The notes: a model not told the origin generated them from the letters alone. A DNA stretch of 64,000 bases from JAKFWI01 sp031399165 (GCA_031399165.1 JANNOO010000007.1:62001-126000), one strand, 5' to 3'; numbered from the stretch's first letter, positions 8,472 through 18,168 are shown. Numbers and translations are program-made.

Positions 8472-9744
8472 AGCGAAGCGCCTCAACCGGATCGAGACGC
8501 GATGCACGGATGGACACCGGCAGCGTCGCGACAAACGAGAACAGTAGCGCGAACGCGCCAATTCCGATCACCTCCGGCCATTCGACCTTCGCCGGAATGC
8601 GCGAGAGCGAATACACCTCAGCATCGAAGATATTCACGTTGAAGGCCCAACTCACGAAATCCTGGATCGGCCCGATAAAGACGCAAAACAACGTTCCCAC
8701 CAGAATGCCTGCTATCGTGCCGAGTGCGCCAATCGTGGCGCCCGACAGAAAGAAGATGCGCAGGATAGAGCCACGCGTTGCGCCCATCGTCCGCAGGATT
8801 GCGATGTCCTTGCCCTTGTTTTTCACCAACATGATAAGGCCGGAAATTATGTTCATAGTGGCAATGAATACAATCATCAGCAGGATCAGCCGCATGACGT
8901 TGCGCTCAACAACAAGTGCGGTCACGAGGCTCTGATTGGCCCCTATCCAGTCGGAAATAATGATCTGGCCGCCAAGTTTTTTGCGCAAAGCGCGCATCAC
9001 GTCCTGCGTCTTGTCCGGATCGACGACCCGAAGCTCCAGCCGATCCACGCTATCGCCGCGGCTGAAGAAGAGCTGGGCTTCCGCGAGCGGCATATAGATG
9101 AGCGCGGAATCGTATTCGCTCATGCCGAGATTGAATGTGGCGCCGACGGGGTAGGATTTCTGCTGGGGCGCCAGTCCGAACGGCGTAGCCGCACCTTCAG
9201 GCGATATCAGCGTGATGCCGCTGCCCGCGTCCGCGCCGAGCACCGCTGCCAGGCGATAGCCAACGGCCAACGGCACGACGCCATCTTCGCTCGCCACAAA
9301 ACTTTTCAGCGAACCAGAGACGACATTATTTGCAACGATCGGCAGATCATTGAGGTCTTTCGAGGAAACACCTCGTACGATTGCGCCAGTGGCCTGTCCA
9401 TTGCCCGTGGCAAGCACCTGCCCCTGGATCATTTCCGTGACATGTGTGACGCCGGGCGTCGAGCGCGTAAGATCTATGATCTTGGCCCTCTCCTCAGGCG
9501 TTTTGTCGTAAACCTCCACGTAGACGTGGCCATTGGCGCCGAGTATTCGCGAGATCATCGTTTCGCGAAAGCCGTTCATCACCGACATGGTGATAATCAG
9601 CACGCCGACCGCCAGCATGATGCCGACAAACGATATGATGGAGATCAGAGCCACGCCGCCCTGTGCCCGCTTGGCCCGCAGATAACGCGACGCCATCATG
9701 CGCTCAAACGGGCCGAACGGGCGGTTAATTGTTTCCTCTGCCAT
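8464..9744 (-). CDS. lolC: Lipoprotein-releasing ABC transporter permease (LolC/E family)
   Basis: Inner-membrane FtsX-type permease that works with LolD. The 426-residue protein has one N-terminal helix (about residues 30-52) containing VGIMLAVGVLIITMSVMNGF, a large periplasmic domain, and three C-terminal helices (about 270-300, 315-345, 390-415). It ends with the typical SRLDPVEALRYE. Only one permease gene is present, so it may form a homodimer or be a LolF-like hybrid; I cannot separate these by reading. The ATG at 9744 shares one base with the proS stop (TGATG). Confidence 0.92.
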   Translation of the reverse strand: MAEETINRPFGPFERMMASRYLRAKRAQGGVALISIISFVGIMLAVGVLIITMSVMNGFRETMISRILGANGHVYVEVYDKTPEERAKIIDLTRSTPGVTHVTEMIQGQVLATGNGQATGAIVRGVSSKDLNDLPIVANNVVSGSLKSFVASEDGVVPLAVGYRLAAVLGADAGSGITLISPEGAATPFGLAPQQKSYPVGATFNLGMSEYDSALIYMPLAEAQLFFSRGDSVDRLELRVVDPDKTQDVMRALRKKLGGQIIISDWIGANQSLVTALVVERNVMRLILLMIVFIATMNIISGLIMLVKNKGKDIAILRTMGATRGSILRIFFLSGATIGALGTIAGILVGTLFCVFIGPIQDFVSWAFNVNIFDAEVYSLSRIPAKVEWPEVIGIGAFALLFSFVATLPVSIRASRLDPVEALRYE

Positions 9745-11276
9745 CAGTACGCCCGCGCAATAATGATCTGCTCGACGGCGGCGCCGCCCGAAAAGATGCA
9801 TTTGCCTAATGTCTTGGGCTGATCCAGCGGCGCGTTGCGGATGGTAAGCTTAAGCGCCTTAAGTCGCTCCCCCAGGGCTTCAAGATCGGCGCCTGAGGGC
9901 TTCGACCAAGCCACTCTGGCCCAGCCTTTAAAGTCTTCGGTTTCGCCGGCGCCAAAATAGCTTTCCAGATCAGCGAAGGTGCGCAGGTCATCCTGCATCG
10001 CGCCGGCCTGGCGCGTGCGCGCTTCGCCCAGAAGCACGCCCTGGATTTCCTCGAGCAGCTTGGCGGCGCCAGCGATAAACGCGGCGCGATCGGCCAGCTG
10101 TGTTTTGACTTTGTCGCCATCACGCAACGCGTCGCGCCGCATAAAGCTGACTTTTCCGCCCGCGGCGTCCCGATGGCCAATTTCGACCAAAACCGGCGCA
10201 CCGCGACGCACCCAGTTCCAACGCTTGTCCGCAGAGCGGCCTTGTTTAGTATCGACAAGCGCCCGTAGCGGCGCGCCGAAAGCTGTCAGTTTGTTCAAGT
10301 CAGCAGCAAGCGCACGGCAATAAGCCAGTACGTCTTCATCTTCGGGTTTGTCACGAAGCATCGGCACGATCACGATCTGCCGTGGGGCGATCGCAGGCGG
10401 AGTTCGCAGGCCATCGTCATCGCCGTGCGTCATGACTACCCCGCCGATGAGGCGCGTGGAAACGCCCCAGCTGGTGGTGTGGCAAAGCGTAAGACCGCCT
10501 TCCTTGTCCTGATAACGGATATTCTGCGCCTCTGAAAAATGCGTTCCCAGATAGTGAGACGTGCCCGCTTGCAGCGCTTTTCCGTCCTGCATCATGGCTT
10601 CAATGGAATAGGTGGCCACGGCGCCAGGAAAGCGTTCGTTTTCGGGCTTTTCCCCGGCTACGACCGGCATGGCCAGAATCTCCTCCGAAAACGTTCGGTA
10701 GACCTCCAGCATACGCATGGTTTCTTCCATAGCGTCCGCGCGGTCGGCGTGCGCCGTGTGCCCCTCCTGCCAGAGAAACTCGGACGTGCGCAGAAACAGA
10801 CGCGTGCGCATCTCCCAGCGCATCACGTTGGCCCATTGGTTCGCCAGAAGCGGCAGGTCGCGATACGATTTGATCCAGCGCTGGAACGCGTCTCCAATGA
10901 TTGTCTCTGACGTCGGGCGAATAATGTAGGGTTCTTCAAGTTCGGCGGCGGGGTCTGGTTGCAGCGTGCCGCCTACATTCTTCAGCCGATGGTGCGTAAC
11001 CACCGCCATTTCTTTGGCGAAGCCTTCCACGTGTTCGGCTTCCTTGGCGATAAAGCTCATCGGGATCAGCAACGGGAAATAATAGTTCTCGTGCCCGGTT
11101 TCCTTGATGCGGCGATCTAGGTCGCGCTGCATCAACTCCCACATTCCGTAGCCCCACGGCAGGAAGATCATAGACCCGCGCGTCGGCGACTGCTCAGCCA
11201 GATCAGCCGCGCGGCAAATCTCCTGGTACCAGTCGGGAAAGCTCTGCGCGCGCGTGACGCCGAGGGCGCGTTGCAT
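9744..11276 (-). CDS. proS: Prolyl-tRNA synthetase, archaeal/eukaryotic-like form
   Basis: Class II synthetase charging tRNA-Pro. From the ATG at 11276 it is 510 residues. Motif 1 region GSMIFLPWGYGMWELMQRDL, motif 2 with WEMRTRLFLRTSEFLWQEGH, and motif 3 segment IGGVVMTHGDDDGLRTPPAI are visible. THGDDDGL.PP.IAP and the C-terminal extension ending IIIARAY are hallmarks of the archaeal/eukaryotic-like group. The common alphaproteobacterial form is shorter (~440 residues) and lacks them. The upstream extension to 11405 has no domain content. It is followed by lolC with a one-base overlap. Confidence 0.93.
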   Translation of the reverse strand: MQRALGVTRAQSFPDWYQEICRAADLAEQSPTRGSMIFLPWGYGMWELMQRDLDRRIKETGHENYYFPLLIPMSFIAKEAEHVEGFAKEMAVVTHHRLKNVGGTLQPDPAAELEEPYIIRPTSETIIGDAFQRWIKSYRDLPLLANQWANVMRWEMRTRLFLRTSEFLWQEGHTAHADRADAMEETMRMLEVYRTFSEEILAMPVVAGEKPENERFPGAVATYSIEAMMQDGKALQAGTSHYLGTHFSEAQNIRYQDKEGGLTLCHTTSWGVSTRLIGGVVMTHGDDDGLRTPPAIAPRQIVIVPMLRDKPEDEDVLAYCRALAADLNKLTAFGAPLRALVDTKQGRSADKRWNWVRRGAPVLVEIGHRDAAGGKVSFMRRDALRDGDKVKTQLADRAAFIAGAAKLLEEIQGVLLGEARTRQAGAMQDDLRTFADLESYFGAGETEDFKGWARVAWSKPSGADLEALGERLKALKLTIRNAPLDQPKTLGKCIFSGGAAVEQIIIARAY

Positions 11277-11350
11277 AGGTTGTGGGTTCCTTCGTAAGCG
11301 GGGAGCCGGCTCTGATAGACCGCCCCGGCAGCACGCGCAACGCGGCGAGG

Positions 11351-11593
11351 CTAGGTCCGGATGTTGAACGGATCGAACCAGATGAAGATGGCGGTGAGCG
11401 CCCACAGGATAAGCGCAACGCCCGCCGCCCAGATGGCCTTCTTGCGTAACAGCGGCAGCTGCGGCGCGCCCGAATCGTGGCCTTGCGCCACGTCGCCATC
11501 CTCAACCCGCCGCACCCCGATCGGCAGAAGCGCGAAAAGCGCCATCCACCACCATATAATGAAAATCGCGAAATTCAGCAGCGGATCGAGCAT
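11351..11593 (-). CDS. DUF1467 family small membrane protein
   Basis: An 80-residue protein with two predicted membrane helices: about residues 5-27 (FAIFIIWWWMALFALLPIGV) and 53-72 (AIWAAGVALILWALTAIFIW), joined by a polar loop rich in Asp, Gly and Gln. The overall pattern is that of DUF1467 proteins, which lie next to mce and proS in many alphaproteobacteria; function is unknown. The ATG at 11593 overlaps the mce stop as TGATG, so it is translationally coupled. proS begins 74 bp downstream. Confidence 0.8.
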   Translation of the reverse strand: MLDPLLNFAIFIIWWWMALFALLPIGVRRVEDGDVAQGHDSGAPQLPLLRKKAIWAAGVALILWALTAIFIWFDPFNIRT

Positions 11594-12012
11594 CAATGGC
11601 CTTTTGGGGTTTCCATCAGTTCGATGAGCACGCCGTTCGAGTTCTTGGGGTGAATGAAAATGATGGGCGTGCCGTGAGCGCCGATCCGCGGCTCATTTAG
11701 TACGGTTGCGCCACGACGGATCGCTTCATCCCGCGCCACCAATATATCTTCAACCTCGAAGCACACATGGTGCTGACCGCCGGCCGGGTTCTTCGCCAGA
11801 AAATTCAGGATCGGACTCTTCTCGCCTAGCGGCTCAATCAATTCGATCTGGGTATTTGGCAGGTTCACGAACGCAAAGCGCACGCCCTGTTCGGGCATGT
11901 CCCGCGTCGGCGTTATGTCAGCCTCGGACACGCCATACAGATCAATATAAACGCGCTTGGCCGCCTCTATCGAGAAAGACGCGATTGCTACGTGGTTCAA
12001 TCGTCCGATCAT
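11593..12012 (-). CDS. mce: Methylmalonyl-CoA epimerase
   Basis: Interconverts (2R)- and (2S)-methylmalonyl-CoA in propionyl-CoA metabolism. The 139-residue VOC-fold protein has RLNHVAIASFSIEAAKRVY near the N-terminus (metal His), then VRFAFVNLPNTQIELIEPLG, GGQHHVCFEVEDI with the second metal His, and the final FIHPKNSNGVLIELME with the metal Glu. An ATG at 12018 is also possible; 12012 is preferred because GGAAGG lies seven bases upstream. It starts 14 bp after the rnj stop. Confidence 0.9.
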   Translation of the reverse strand: MIGRLNHVAIASFSIEAAKRVYIDLYGVSEADITPTRDMPEQGVRFAFVNLPNTQIELIEPLGEKSPILNFLAKNPAGGQHHVCFEVEDILVARDEAIRRGATVLNEPRIGAHGTPIIFIHPKNSNGVLIELMETPKGH

Positions 12013-12026
12013 CAGCATGCCTTCCG

Positions 12027-13709
12027 CTAGACTGTCAGGATTACTGCTTCGACTACCGGCCGCTTCCCCCAGTTTTTTTCCGCCGCGCGTCTTACCGCGC
12101 GCGCGACGATTTCTTCAGCGACGTCTTCATCGTTTCGCTCTGCCCCGGAAAGTTTGGAATAAGCCGTCTCCGCCGCCTCGGCCAACTCATCGAGGAGCAT
12201 ATCCATGCCGGCCTCGTCCCCGCCGCTAAGACCCTTAACCCGCACATCGGGCCCGGACATGATTGCGCGTTTCTTGGCGTTAACGGCCATCGTGACTGTG
12301 ACTGCGCCATCGGCAGCGAGCCTACGGCGATCGCGCATCGCCTCATCGTCGCTCTCGATAATCACGCCGCCATCAACATAAAGTCGCCCCGAAGGCACTT
12401 CGTCGATCACTTCAGCGGGGCCTGGCGCGAGGCGAATGAGGTCACCGTTGCGCGGCGCGAGCGCTTCCGGCGTCTGCAGTTCCAAGGCGAGCTTGACGTG
12501 TTCAAGGATGTGCCGTCGCTCACCGTGCACAGGGATGGCGATACGCGGACGCGCCCAGGTATACATCTGCTTCAGCTCGTCCCGCGCCGGGTGGCCAGAG
12601 ACATGCACCGGCCATTCGCGATCCGTTATCACCTCAACGCCGCGTTCGGCAAAGCGATTGTAAAGCGCGTAGATCGCCATGTCGTTGCCCGGAATGACGC
12701 GGGACGAAAACACGACGGCATCCCCCTCTTCCAGCTTTACGCTGCGGTGCTCACCAGCAGCGATTCGGGAAAGCGCAGCGCGCGGCTCGCCCTGACTACC
12801 CGTACAAAGATAAAGCGCTTTATGCTTCGGCAGCAGCGCCGCCTCGTTCTCCGAGATGAAATTGATATCGGCCGGCAGCACGCCCACGGCTTTAGCCGCC
12901 GCCGTCACGCGCAACATCGACCGCCCAATCAGGCACACCTGACGCCCCGCCGCACGCGCAGCCAAAACCGCGCTTTGCACGCGCGCGACGTTCGAGGCAA
13001 AGGCCGTCACAGCCACGCGTTTTTTCAGCGTCTGGAAGAGTTTGGTAAGCTCGTCGCGTACATCTGCTTCTGAGCCGGTATGCCCTTCCACGAATACGTT
13101 CGTGGAATCGCAGATCATGGCGAGCACGCCCTCGTCGCGCATTTTGCGCAACGCTTCTTCGTCAGTCGTCTCGCCAATCAGCGGATCGGGATCGATCTTC
13201 CAATCGCCAGTGTGCCAGACAAGGCCCAGCGGGGTTCTGATCGCAAGGCCATTTGGCTCGGGGATCGAGTGCGTGAGTGTGACGTACTCGATCTCGAACG
13301 GTCCAAGATTTACGATGCCCTTGAGCGGCGTTTCGATGAGTTGAACCTTTGTCTCCAGATTACGCTCGCGCAGTTTTTCGCGCACGAGGGCCGCGGTAAA
13401 GGGCGTTGCGTAGATCGGCGCCTTTAGCCGTGGCCACAGCCATGGCACAGCGCCGATGTGATCCTCGTGCGCGTGCGTTAGCACAATACCGAGGATGTTT
13501 TTCTTCTCCTGCTCAAGAAACGCCGGGTCCGGCAGAATGATATCCACGCCGGGCTGATCAGACCCGCCAAACGTGACGCCAAGATCGACGATTATCCATT
13601 TGCGATTTTCGGGTGGACCATAGCCATACGCGTTCAGGTTCATTCCGATCTCGCCCGACCCGCCGAGGGGTAGGAACACGAGCTCGTCGGCTGGATCTGG
13701 AGCGTTCAC
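12027..13709 (-). CDS. rnj: Ribonuclease J
   Basis: Metallo-beta-lactamase/beta-CASP ribonuclease with endo- and 5'-3' exonuclease activity in RNA turnover and rRNA maturation. The 560-residue product has the metal motif THAHEDHIGAVPWL (about residues 78-91), the downstream HTGDWKID, and the beta-CASP domain with AFASNVARVQSAV and CTGSQGEPRAALSRIA. The metal motif HVSGHPARDELKQM and a C-terminal RNase J domain complete it. The start is GTG at 13709, forming a GTGA overlap with the coaX stop. Length is standard. Confidence 0.95.
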   Translation of the reverse strand: MNAPDPADELVFLPLGGSGEIGMNLNAYGYGPPENRKWIIVDLGVTFGGSDQPGVDIILPDPAFLEQEKKNILGIVLTHAHEDHIGAVPWLWPRLKAPIYATPFTAALVREKLRERNLETKVQLIETPLKGIVNLGPFEIEYVTLTHSIPEPNGLAIRTPLGLVWHTGDWKIDPDPLIGETTDEEALRKMRDEGVLAMICDSTNVFVEGHTGSEADVRDELTKLFQTLKKRVAVTAFASNVARVQSAVLAARAAGRQVCLIGRSMLRVTAAAKAVGVLPADINFISENEAALLPKHKALYLCTGSQGEPRAALSRIAAGEHRSVKLEEGDAVVFSSRVIPGNDMAIYALYNRFAERGVEVITDREWPVHVSGHPARDELKQMYTWARPRIAIPVHGERRHILEHVKLALELQTPEALAPRNGDLIRLAPGPAEVIDEVPSGRLYVDGGVIIESDDEAMRDRRRLAADGAVTVTMAVNAKKRAIMSGPDVRVKGLSGGDEAGMDMLLDELAEAAETAYSKLSGAERNDEDVAEEIVARAVRRAAEKNWGKRPVVEAVILTV

Positions 13710-14494
13710 AACACACCGCCATTCCGCCTGAATATCTCCAGCAGGCCCGCGATCGTCAGGTCATGATCGAAAACATCAATCGTGCTAGATGCGCCTTCGA
13801 ACAGGGAAGCCACGCCGCCGGTCGCGATGACTTTCATTTTGCCAAGTCGTGGCTCCTGCTCACGCTTTAGCCGCCCAACAAGACCGTCAATCAATTCGAC
13901 ATAGCCGTAAAAAATACCTGACTGCATCGCGGCCACCGTGTTCTTTCCCAGCGCCCCATTCGGCGGCTCGCGTATTTCGATGCGCGGAAGGCGCGCGGCT
14001 GCATCGTGCAGCGCCTGTAGAGATAAGTTTATGCCCGGCGCGATGATGACACCTTCGACGCCGCCATCACTGGCCATAACATCGAATGTGGTCGCCGTAC
14101 CGGAATCTATCACGATCGCCGGCCCGCCATAGGTCACAAAGGCGCCTATCGAGTTCACGAGGCGGTCAGCGCCGGCCTCGCGCGGGTTGTCGATGCGGAT
14201 TGGCGCGCCAATATCAAGGCCGTCCTCGCCGACCACCATTGGTTCAACATTCAGGTAGCGCCGCGACAGATTGCGGAGATTGAACAACGCCTGCGGTACG
14301 ACGGTCGAGATGATGCAGGCGGTCAGGTCCTTCAGCGTCAGGTCCTGAAACGCCATCAATTGCGCGATCCATGGCGCGAACTCGTCTGCGGTGCGCCTTG
14401 AATCGGTCGAAGCACGCCATTGGCCGCGCCAGACCGAACCGTCATGGACGGCGAATTTCGTGTTGGTATTGCCGACGTCGATGGCGAGAAGCAT
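13706..14494 (-). CDS. coaX: Type III pantothenate kinase
   Basis: First step of coenzyme A synthesis, phosphorylating pantothenate. The 262-residue ASKHA-fold protein opens LLAIDVGNTNTKFAV (phosphate loop DxGNT). It carries the family motifs NPREAGADRLVNSIGAFVTY and VIDSGTATTFDVM, then GGVEGVIIAPGINLSLQAL and VIATGGVASLFE. It starts three bases after the birA stop and overlaps rnj by 4 bp, so birA, coaX and rnj are expected on one message. Confidence 0.96.
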   Translation of the reverse strand: MLLAIDVGNTNTKFAVHDGSVWRGQWRASTDSRRTADEFAPWIAQLMAFQDLTLKDLTACIISTVVPQALFNLRNLSRRYLNVEPMVVGEDGLDIGAPIRIDNPREAGADRLVNSIGAFVTYGGPAIVIDSGTATTFDVMASDGGVEGVIIAPGINLSLQALHDAAARLPRIEIREPPNGALGKNTVAAMQSGIFYGYVELIDGLVGRLKREQEPRLGKMKVIATGGVASLFEGASSTIDVFDHDLTIAGLLEIFRRNGGVL

Positions 14495-14497
14495 GGC

Positions 14498-15250
14498 TCA
14501 GACGGTCTCTGCGGCCGGAAAGTATATATCCCCCGCAGCGATCGCGCGCATCTGCCCAGAGGGCAGAGCCATCAGCAGTTCGCCGCGCGCGGAAAGACCG
14601 CGCATCGTGCCCGTAAGCGTCTCGACGCCCACGGACGCCATGACAGGGCTGCCTATGCCGTGGGCGCGGGCCATCCAAGCCGCCTGAAGAGCGGGAAACC
14701 CTTCCCGATCAAAAATGTCCGCCCAAGCGGCGATGCGCGGCGCCAGATCGCGGGCCACATGCTCAGGCGCCGGCGCCAAAGCGCCGCTAAGGACGTCTGT
14801 AAGACAAATCGTGGGCTGGTCGACGCTGGGAGCAGAAACCAGATTGCAGCCAATGCCAATCGCGAACCAGTTGCGCCCATCACCCAAGGCGCCGGATTCA
14901 AGGAGCAGCCCGGCGGCTTTGCGGTCATCGATCATCAGATCATTCGGCCATTTCAGCGTCGCGCGCCCGGCGCCGACAGTCTCGGTGCAGAACTCAGCCA
15001 GGGCAAGGCCAGCCGCAAAGCCTAGCAATGCGATGTCCGCTGGCGGCCGGCGGGTAACACCGAGATAGGTCAAAAACAGATTGCCCGGCGTGCTGTTCCA
15101 GAAACGCCCGCGTCTGCCTTTGCCGCTGGTCTGACGCCGCGCAAGCAACCAGTGCGGCGAGACCTCGCCTCCCGTAGCGCGGCGTCGTGCTTCATCGTTG
15201 GTGGAATCGATCTCGTCGAAAATCTGCAGCGGCGCGTCAGCGACGATCAT
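14498..15250 (-). CDS. birA: Biotin--[acetyl-CoA-carboxylase] ligase, monofunctional
   Basis: Attaches biotin to carboxylase carrier proteins. The 250-residue protein lacks the N-terminal DNA-binding domain of the E. coli repressor-ligase and so should not be a regulator. Visible motifs are IFDEIDSTNDEARRRA, the biotinyl-AMP loop TSGKGRRGRFWNS, ATLKWPNDLMIDDRKAAGLL, and GIGCNLVSAP. Its ATG immediately follows the nuoN stop (TAAATG), the usual alphaproteobacterial nuoN-birA linkage. Confidence 0.95.
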   Translation of the reverse strand: MIVADAPLQIFDEIDSTNDEARRRATGGEVSPHWLLARRQTSGKGRRGRFWNSTPGNLFLTYLGVTRRPPADIALLGFAAGLALAEFCTETVGAGRATLKWPNDLMIDDRKAAGLLLESGALGDGRNWFAIGIGCNLVSAPSVDQPTICLTDVLSGALAPAPEHVARDLAPRIAAWADIFDREGFPALQAAWMARAHGIGSPVMASVGVETLTGTMRGLSARGELLMALPSGQMRAIAAGDIYFPAAETV

Positions 15251-16687
15251 TTAGAACGGCGCGGCGGCGGCTTGCGCCCACGCTTCCACCGCGCCGAGCC
15301 CGACGACCAACACCGGGAAAGTCAGAACCGTCATCACAGCTGCCACCACCATGATCGTGCCGCTGGCTTTGTCAAACGCCGGCCCCGGCTGATCAAACCA
15401 GACCGTCTTGATGATCCAGAGATAATACCCTGCACCAACGACGGTAGCGAGTGCGCCGAACACGACGAGCGGCCAGAGCCCCGCTTCGAGCGCGGCCCGG
15501 AAGACATAGAATTTTCCGAAGAACCCGGCGAGCGGCGGAATACCCGTCAGCGAAAAGAACACCGCCGTCAGAACCACGGCCATCCACGGCCGGCGCGCGG
15601 CAAGGCCGGCGAGGTCCGCGATTTTCGTGAGCGGCGTGCTGGCGCTGCGCATCGCCAGGATGATCGCGAAGGCGCCAAGCGTGGCTGGCACGTAGAATGC
15701 CAGATACATAAGCGCCGAAGCCGCCCCGGCCTGTCCGCCCGCTGCGATGCCCATCAGCACAAAGCCCATGTTCGCAATCGAGGAATAGGCCATCAGACGC
15801 TTGATGTCGGTCTGCACAAGCGCCGCCAGGGCGCCGACGACAAGCGAGAACACGGAAAGCGCGATGATCACTTGCTGCCACGACCGCAGCAGATCGCCGA
15901 ACGGCTCGTACAGCAACCGGATGAGCAGCGCGACGGCGGCGACCTTTGGTGCGCTGGCAAATAGCGCCGTCACCGGCGTGGGCGCGCCGTCGTAAACATC
16001 CGGCGTCCACATATGGAACGGAGCCGCCGACATCTTGAAGGCAAGGCCGCAGATCAGAAAGACGAGGCCGAAAATCACGCCGACATTGCCGCTGGACGCG
16101 TTCTCGACAATCCGATCGTAAGCCAGAGACCCGGTAAAGCCGTAAATTAGCGACGCGCCGTAAAGCAGAATGCCCGACGAAAGAGCGCCGAGGACAAAAT
16201 ATTTCAAGCCCGCTTCGCTTGAGCGCGCGTCGTCGCGCCGGAACGCGGCAAGCACATACGCCGCGAGGCTTTGCAGTTCCAGACCAACGTAGAGGCTCAT
16301 CAGATTGTTCGACGAGGCCATTACGAAAAAGCCGAGTGTCGATAGCAGCGCCAGCACGCCAAACTCGAACCGCTTGTCCGAACTGCCGGAGAAATGATCG
16401 GACGCAAGCAGGAGCGTCACGGCGGCCGCAAACGCCATCAGCGCCTTCATGGAAGCGCTGAATGGATCGATCACCAGCGCACCGGAGAAGACATATTGAG
16501 GCTCAGGCGTCTGGAACATGACGGCGAGAACGCCAGCCGCAGTGATCCCCGCCGCGGCAATCCAGGCGATCAGACCGGCTGAGCGGTCGCCGAGATAGGC
16601 GCCGAGCACGGCGAGCGCTAGCGCCAGGCCGGCAAGCAGGCATTCCGGCTGCGTCCATGACAGGCTGTAGATCAGCTGGTCGATCAT
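15251..16687 (-). CDS. nuoN: NADH-quinone oxidoreductase subunit N
   Basis: Antiporter-like membrane subunit of complex I. The 478-residue protein is hydrophobic throughout, with about 14 predicted helices. The conserved proton-channel region is seen as VFLICGLAFKMSAAPFHMWT and PDVYDGAPTPVTALFASAPK, and TDIKRLMAYSSIANMGFVLM carries the second key lysine. The ATG at 16687 overlaps the nuoM stop by 4 bp. It is the last nuo gene of the operon. Confidence 0.96.
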   Translation of the reverse strand: MIDQLIYSLSWTQPECLLAGLALALAVLGAYLGDRSAGLIAWIAAAGITAAGVLAVMFQTPEPQYVFSGALVIDPFSASMKALMAFAAAVTLLLASDHFSGSSDKRFEFGVLALLSTLGFFVMASSNNLMSLYVGLELQSLAAYVLAAFRRDDARSSEAGLKYFVLGALSSGILLYGASLIYGFTGSLAYDRIVENASSGNVGVIFGLVFLICGLAFKMSAAPFHMWTPDVYDGAPTPVTALFASAPKVAAVALLIRLLYEPFGDLLRSWQQVIIALSVFSLVVGALAALVQTDIKRLMAYSSIANMGFVLMGIAAGGQAGAASALMYLAFYVPATLGAFAIILAMRSASTPLTKIADLAGLAARRPWMAVVLTAVFFSLTGIPPLAGFFGKFYVFRAALEAGLWPLVVFGALATVVGAGYYLWIIKTVWFDQPGPAFDKASGTIMVVAAVMTVLTFPVLVVGLGAVEAWAQAAAAPF

Positions 16688-18168
16688 GGCGCGGGTCCGT
16701 ACTGCACGGCGACCTGTTCAATCGCAGCTTTGGTGAAATCTAGCGTCATGGTCGGCGCGAGGCCCATCCAGAGTGCGGCGATGACCAACGGCACGAACAT
16801 GATCCATTCGCGTGTATTCAGATCGGTAATGTTTTCTAACTTGGGATTGACGATCGGGCCCAGCGCAACTTTGCGGTAAAGCGTCAGTGCGTAGGCGGCC
16901 GAAAGGATCACGCCGGTGCAGGCACCGGCTGCTATCCACGGATTGACCTGGAAAGTGCCCAGCATCGTCAAAATTTCGCCGGGAAACCCGCTGGTTCCCG
17001 GCAGGCCGACATTGCCCATCGTAAACAGCATGAACACGGCGGCGTAGACCGGCATCCGGTTCACCAGCCCGCCGTAAAACGCGATCTCGCGCGTATGCAT
17101 GCGGTCATAAACAACGCCGACGCAGATGAAGAGCGCGCCTGAAATGATCCCGTGCGACAGCATCTGGAACATGGCGCCCTGCAGGCCCTGCGTGTTGCCC
17201 GCAAAAATGCCCATGGTCACAAAGCCCATGTGCGCCACGGACGAATACGCGATCAGCTTCTTGATATCGGTCTGCCGGAACGCCACCAGCGATGTGTAGA
17301 TGATGGCGATTACGCTCATCGCAAACACGAGCGGCGTGAAATAGTGCGACGCGTCGGGGAACATCGGCAACGAGAAGCGCAGGAAACCGTAGCCGCCGAG
17401 CTTCAGCAGGATCGCCGCCAACACGACGGAGCCGGCCGTTGGCGCTTCGACGTGAGCGTCGGGCAGCCAGGTGTGGACCGGCCACATCGGCATCTTCACG
17501 GCGAACGAGGCGAAGAACGCCAGCCAGCACCAATGTTGTAGGGCTGGCGGGAAATCGTACGCGATAAGATCGGGGATCGATGTGGTGTTGGCCGTGATGG
17601 CCATCACCACCAACGCAACCAGCATCACGATCGAGCCGAGCAGCGTGTAAAGGAAGTACTTGAACGCCGCGTAGATGCGCCGCGCGCCGCCCCACACCCC
17701 TATCAGAATGAACATCGGGATCAGACCGCCTTCGAAGAAGACGTAGAACAGAACGATGTCCATAGAGGCGAACACGCCGATGAGGGTCGTCTGCAGGATC
17801 AGGAACAGCGTCATGTAAGACGTGACCTGCTTTTCAATGCTCCAGCTTGCGAGAATGCAGATCGGCATCAACGCCGAGGTCAGCAAGACGAGCGCCATCG
17901 AGATGCCGTCGACGCCTAGATGGTATTGCAGCCAGGTCGCCCATTGGTGCTTTTCCACCAACTGGAAAGCAGCGCTCGACGGGTCGAACTGGTCAAGCGC
18001 GATCAGCGCTAGCACGAGCGTTGCTGTGGTGAATACCAGCGCCAGATATTTTGCGCCGCGATCCAAGCCAGGATTCGCGCCGGGAGACGCCCAGCGCGCC
18101 GCCATGAGCAGTAGCGCGCCGAAGCTAGGCAGAAACGTAATAATCGAAAGCAAGGGGAGCGAGCTCAT
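16684..18168 (-). CDS. nuoM: NADH-quinone oxidoreductase subunit M
   Basis: Second antiporter-like subunit of complex I. The 494-residue product has roughly 14 helices, with the conserved FASFAVKMPMWPVHTWLPDA, HVEAPTAGSVVLAAILLKLG, and TDIKKLIAYSSVAHMGFVTM segments that hold the proton-path lysines and glutamate. The ATG at 18168 overlaps the nuoL stop by 4 bp. An upstream extension would fall inside nuoL and lacks hydrophobic character. Confidence 0.96.
   Translation of the reverse strand: MSSLPLLSIITFLPSFGALLLMAARWASPGANPGLDRGAKYLALVFTTATLVLALIALDQFDPSSAAFQLVEKHQWATWLQYHLGVDGISMALVLLTSALMPICILASWSIEKQVTSYMTLFLILQTTLIGVFASMDIVLFYVFFEGGLIPMFILIGVWGGARRIYAAFKYFLYTLLGSIVMLVALVVMAITANTTSIPDLIAYDFPPALQHWCWLAFFASFAVKMPMWPVHTWLPDAHVEAPTAGSVVLAAILLKLGGYGFLRFSLPMFPDASHYFTPLVFAMSVIAIIYTSLVAFRQTDIKKLIAYSSVAHMGFVTMGIFAGNTQGLQGAMFQMLSHGIISGALFICVGVVYDRMHTREIAFYGGLVNRMPVYAAVFMLFTMGNVGLPGTSGFPGEILTMLGTFQVNPWIAAGACTGVILSAAYALTLYRKVALGPIVNPKLENITDLNTREWIMFVPLVIAALWMGLAPTMTLDFTKAAIEQVAVQYGPAP

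Noticed and set aside
11706..13073. 455-codon open frame on the plus strand opposite mce and rnj
   Set aside because: Antisense shadow of well-supported genes, with Arg/Pro/His-rich composition and no recognisable motif.
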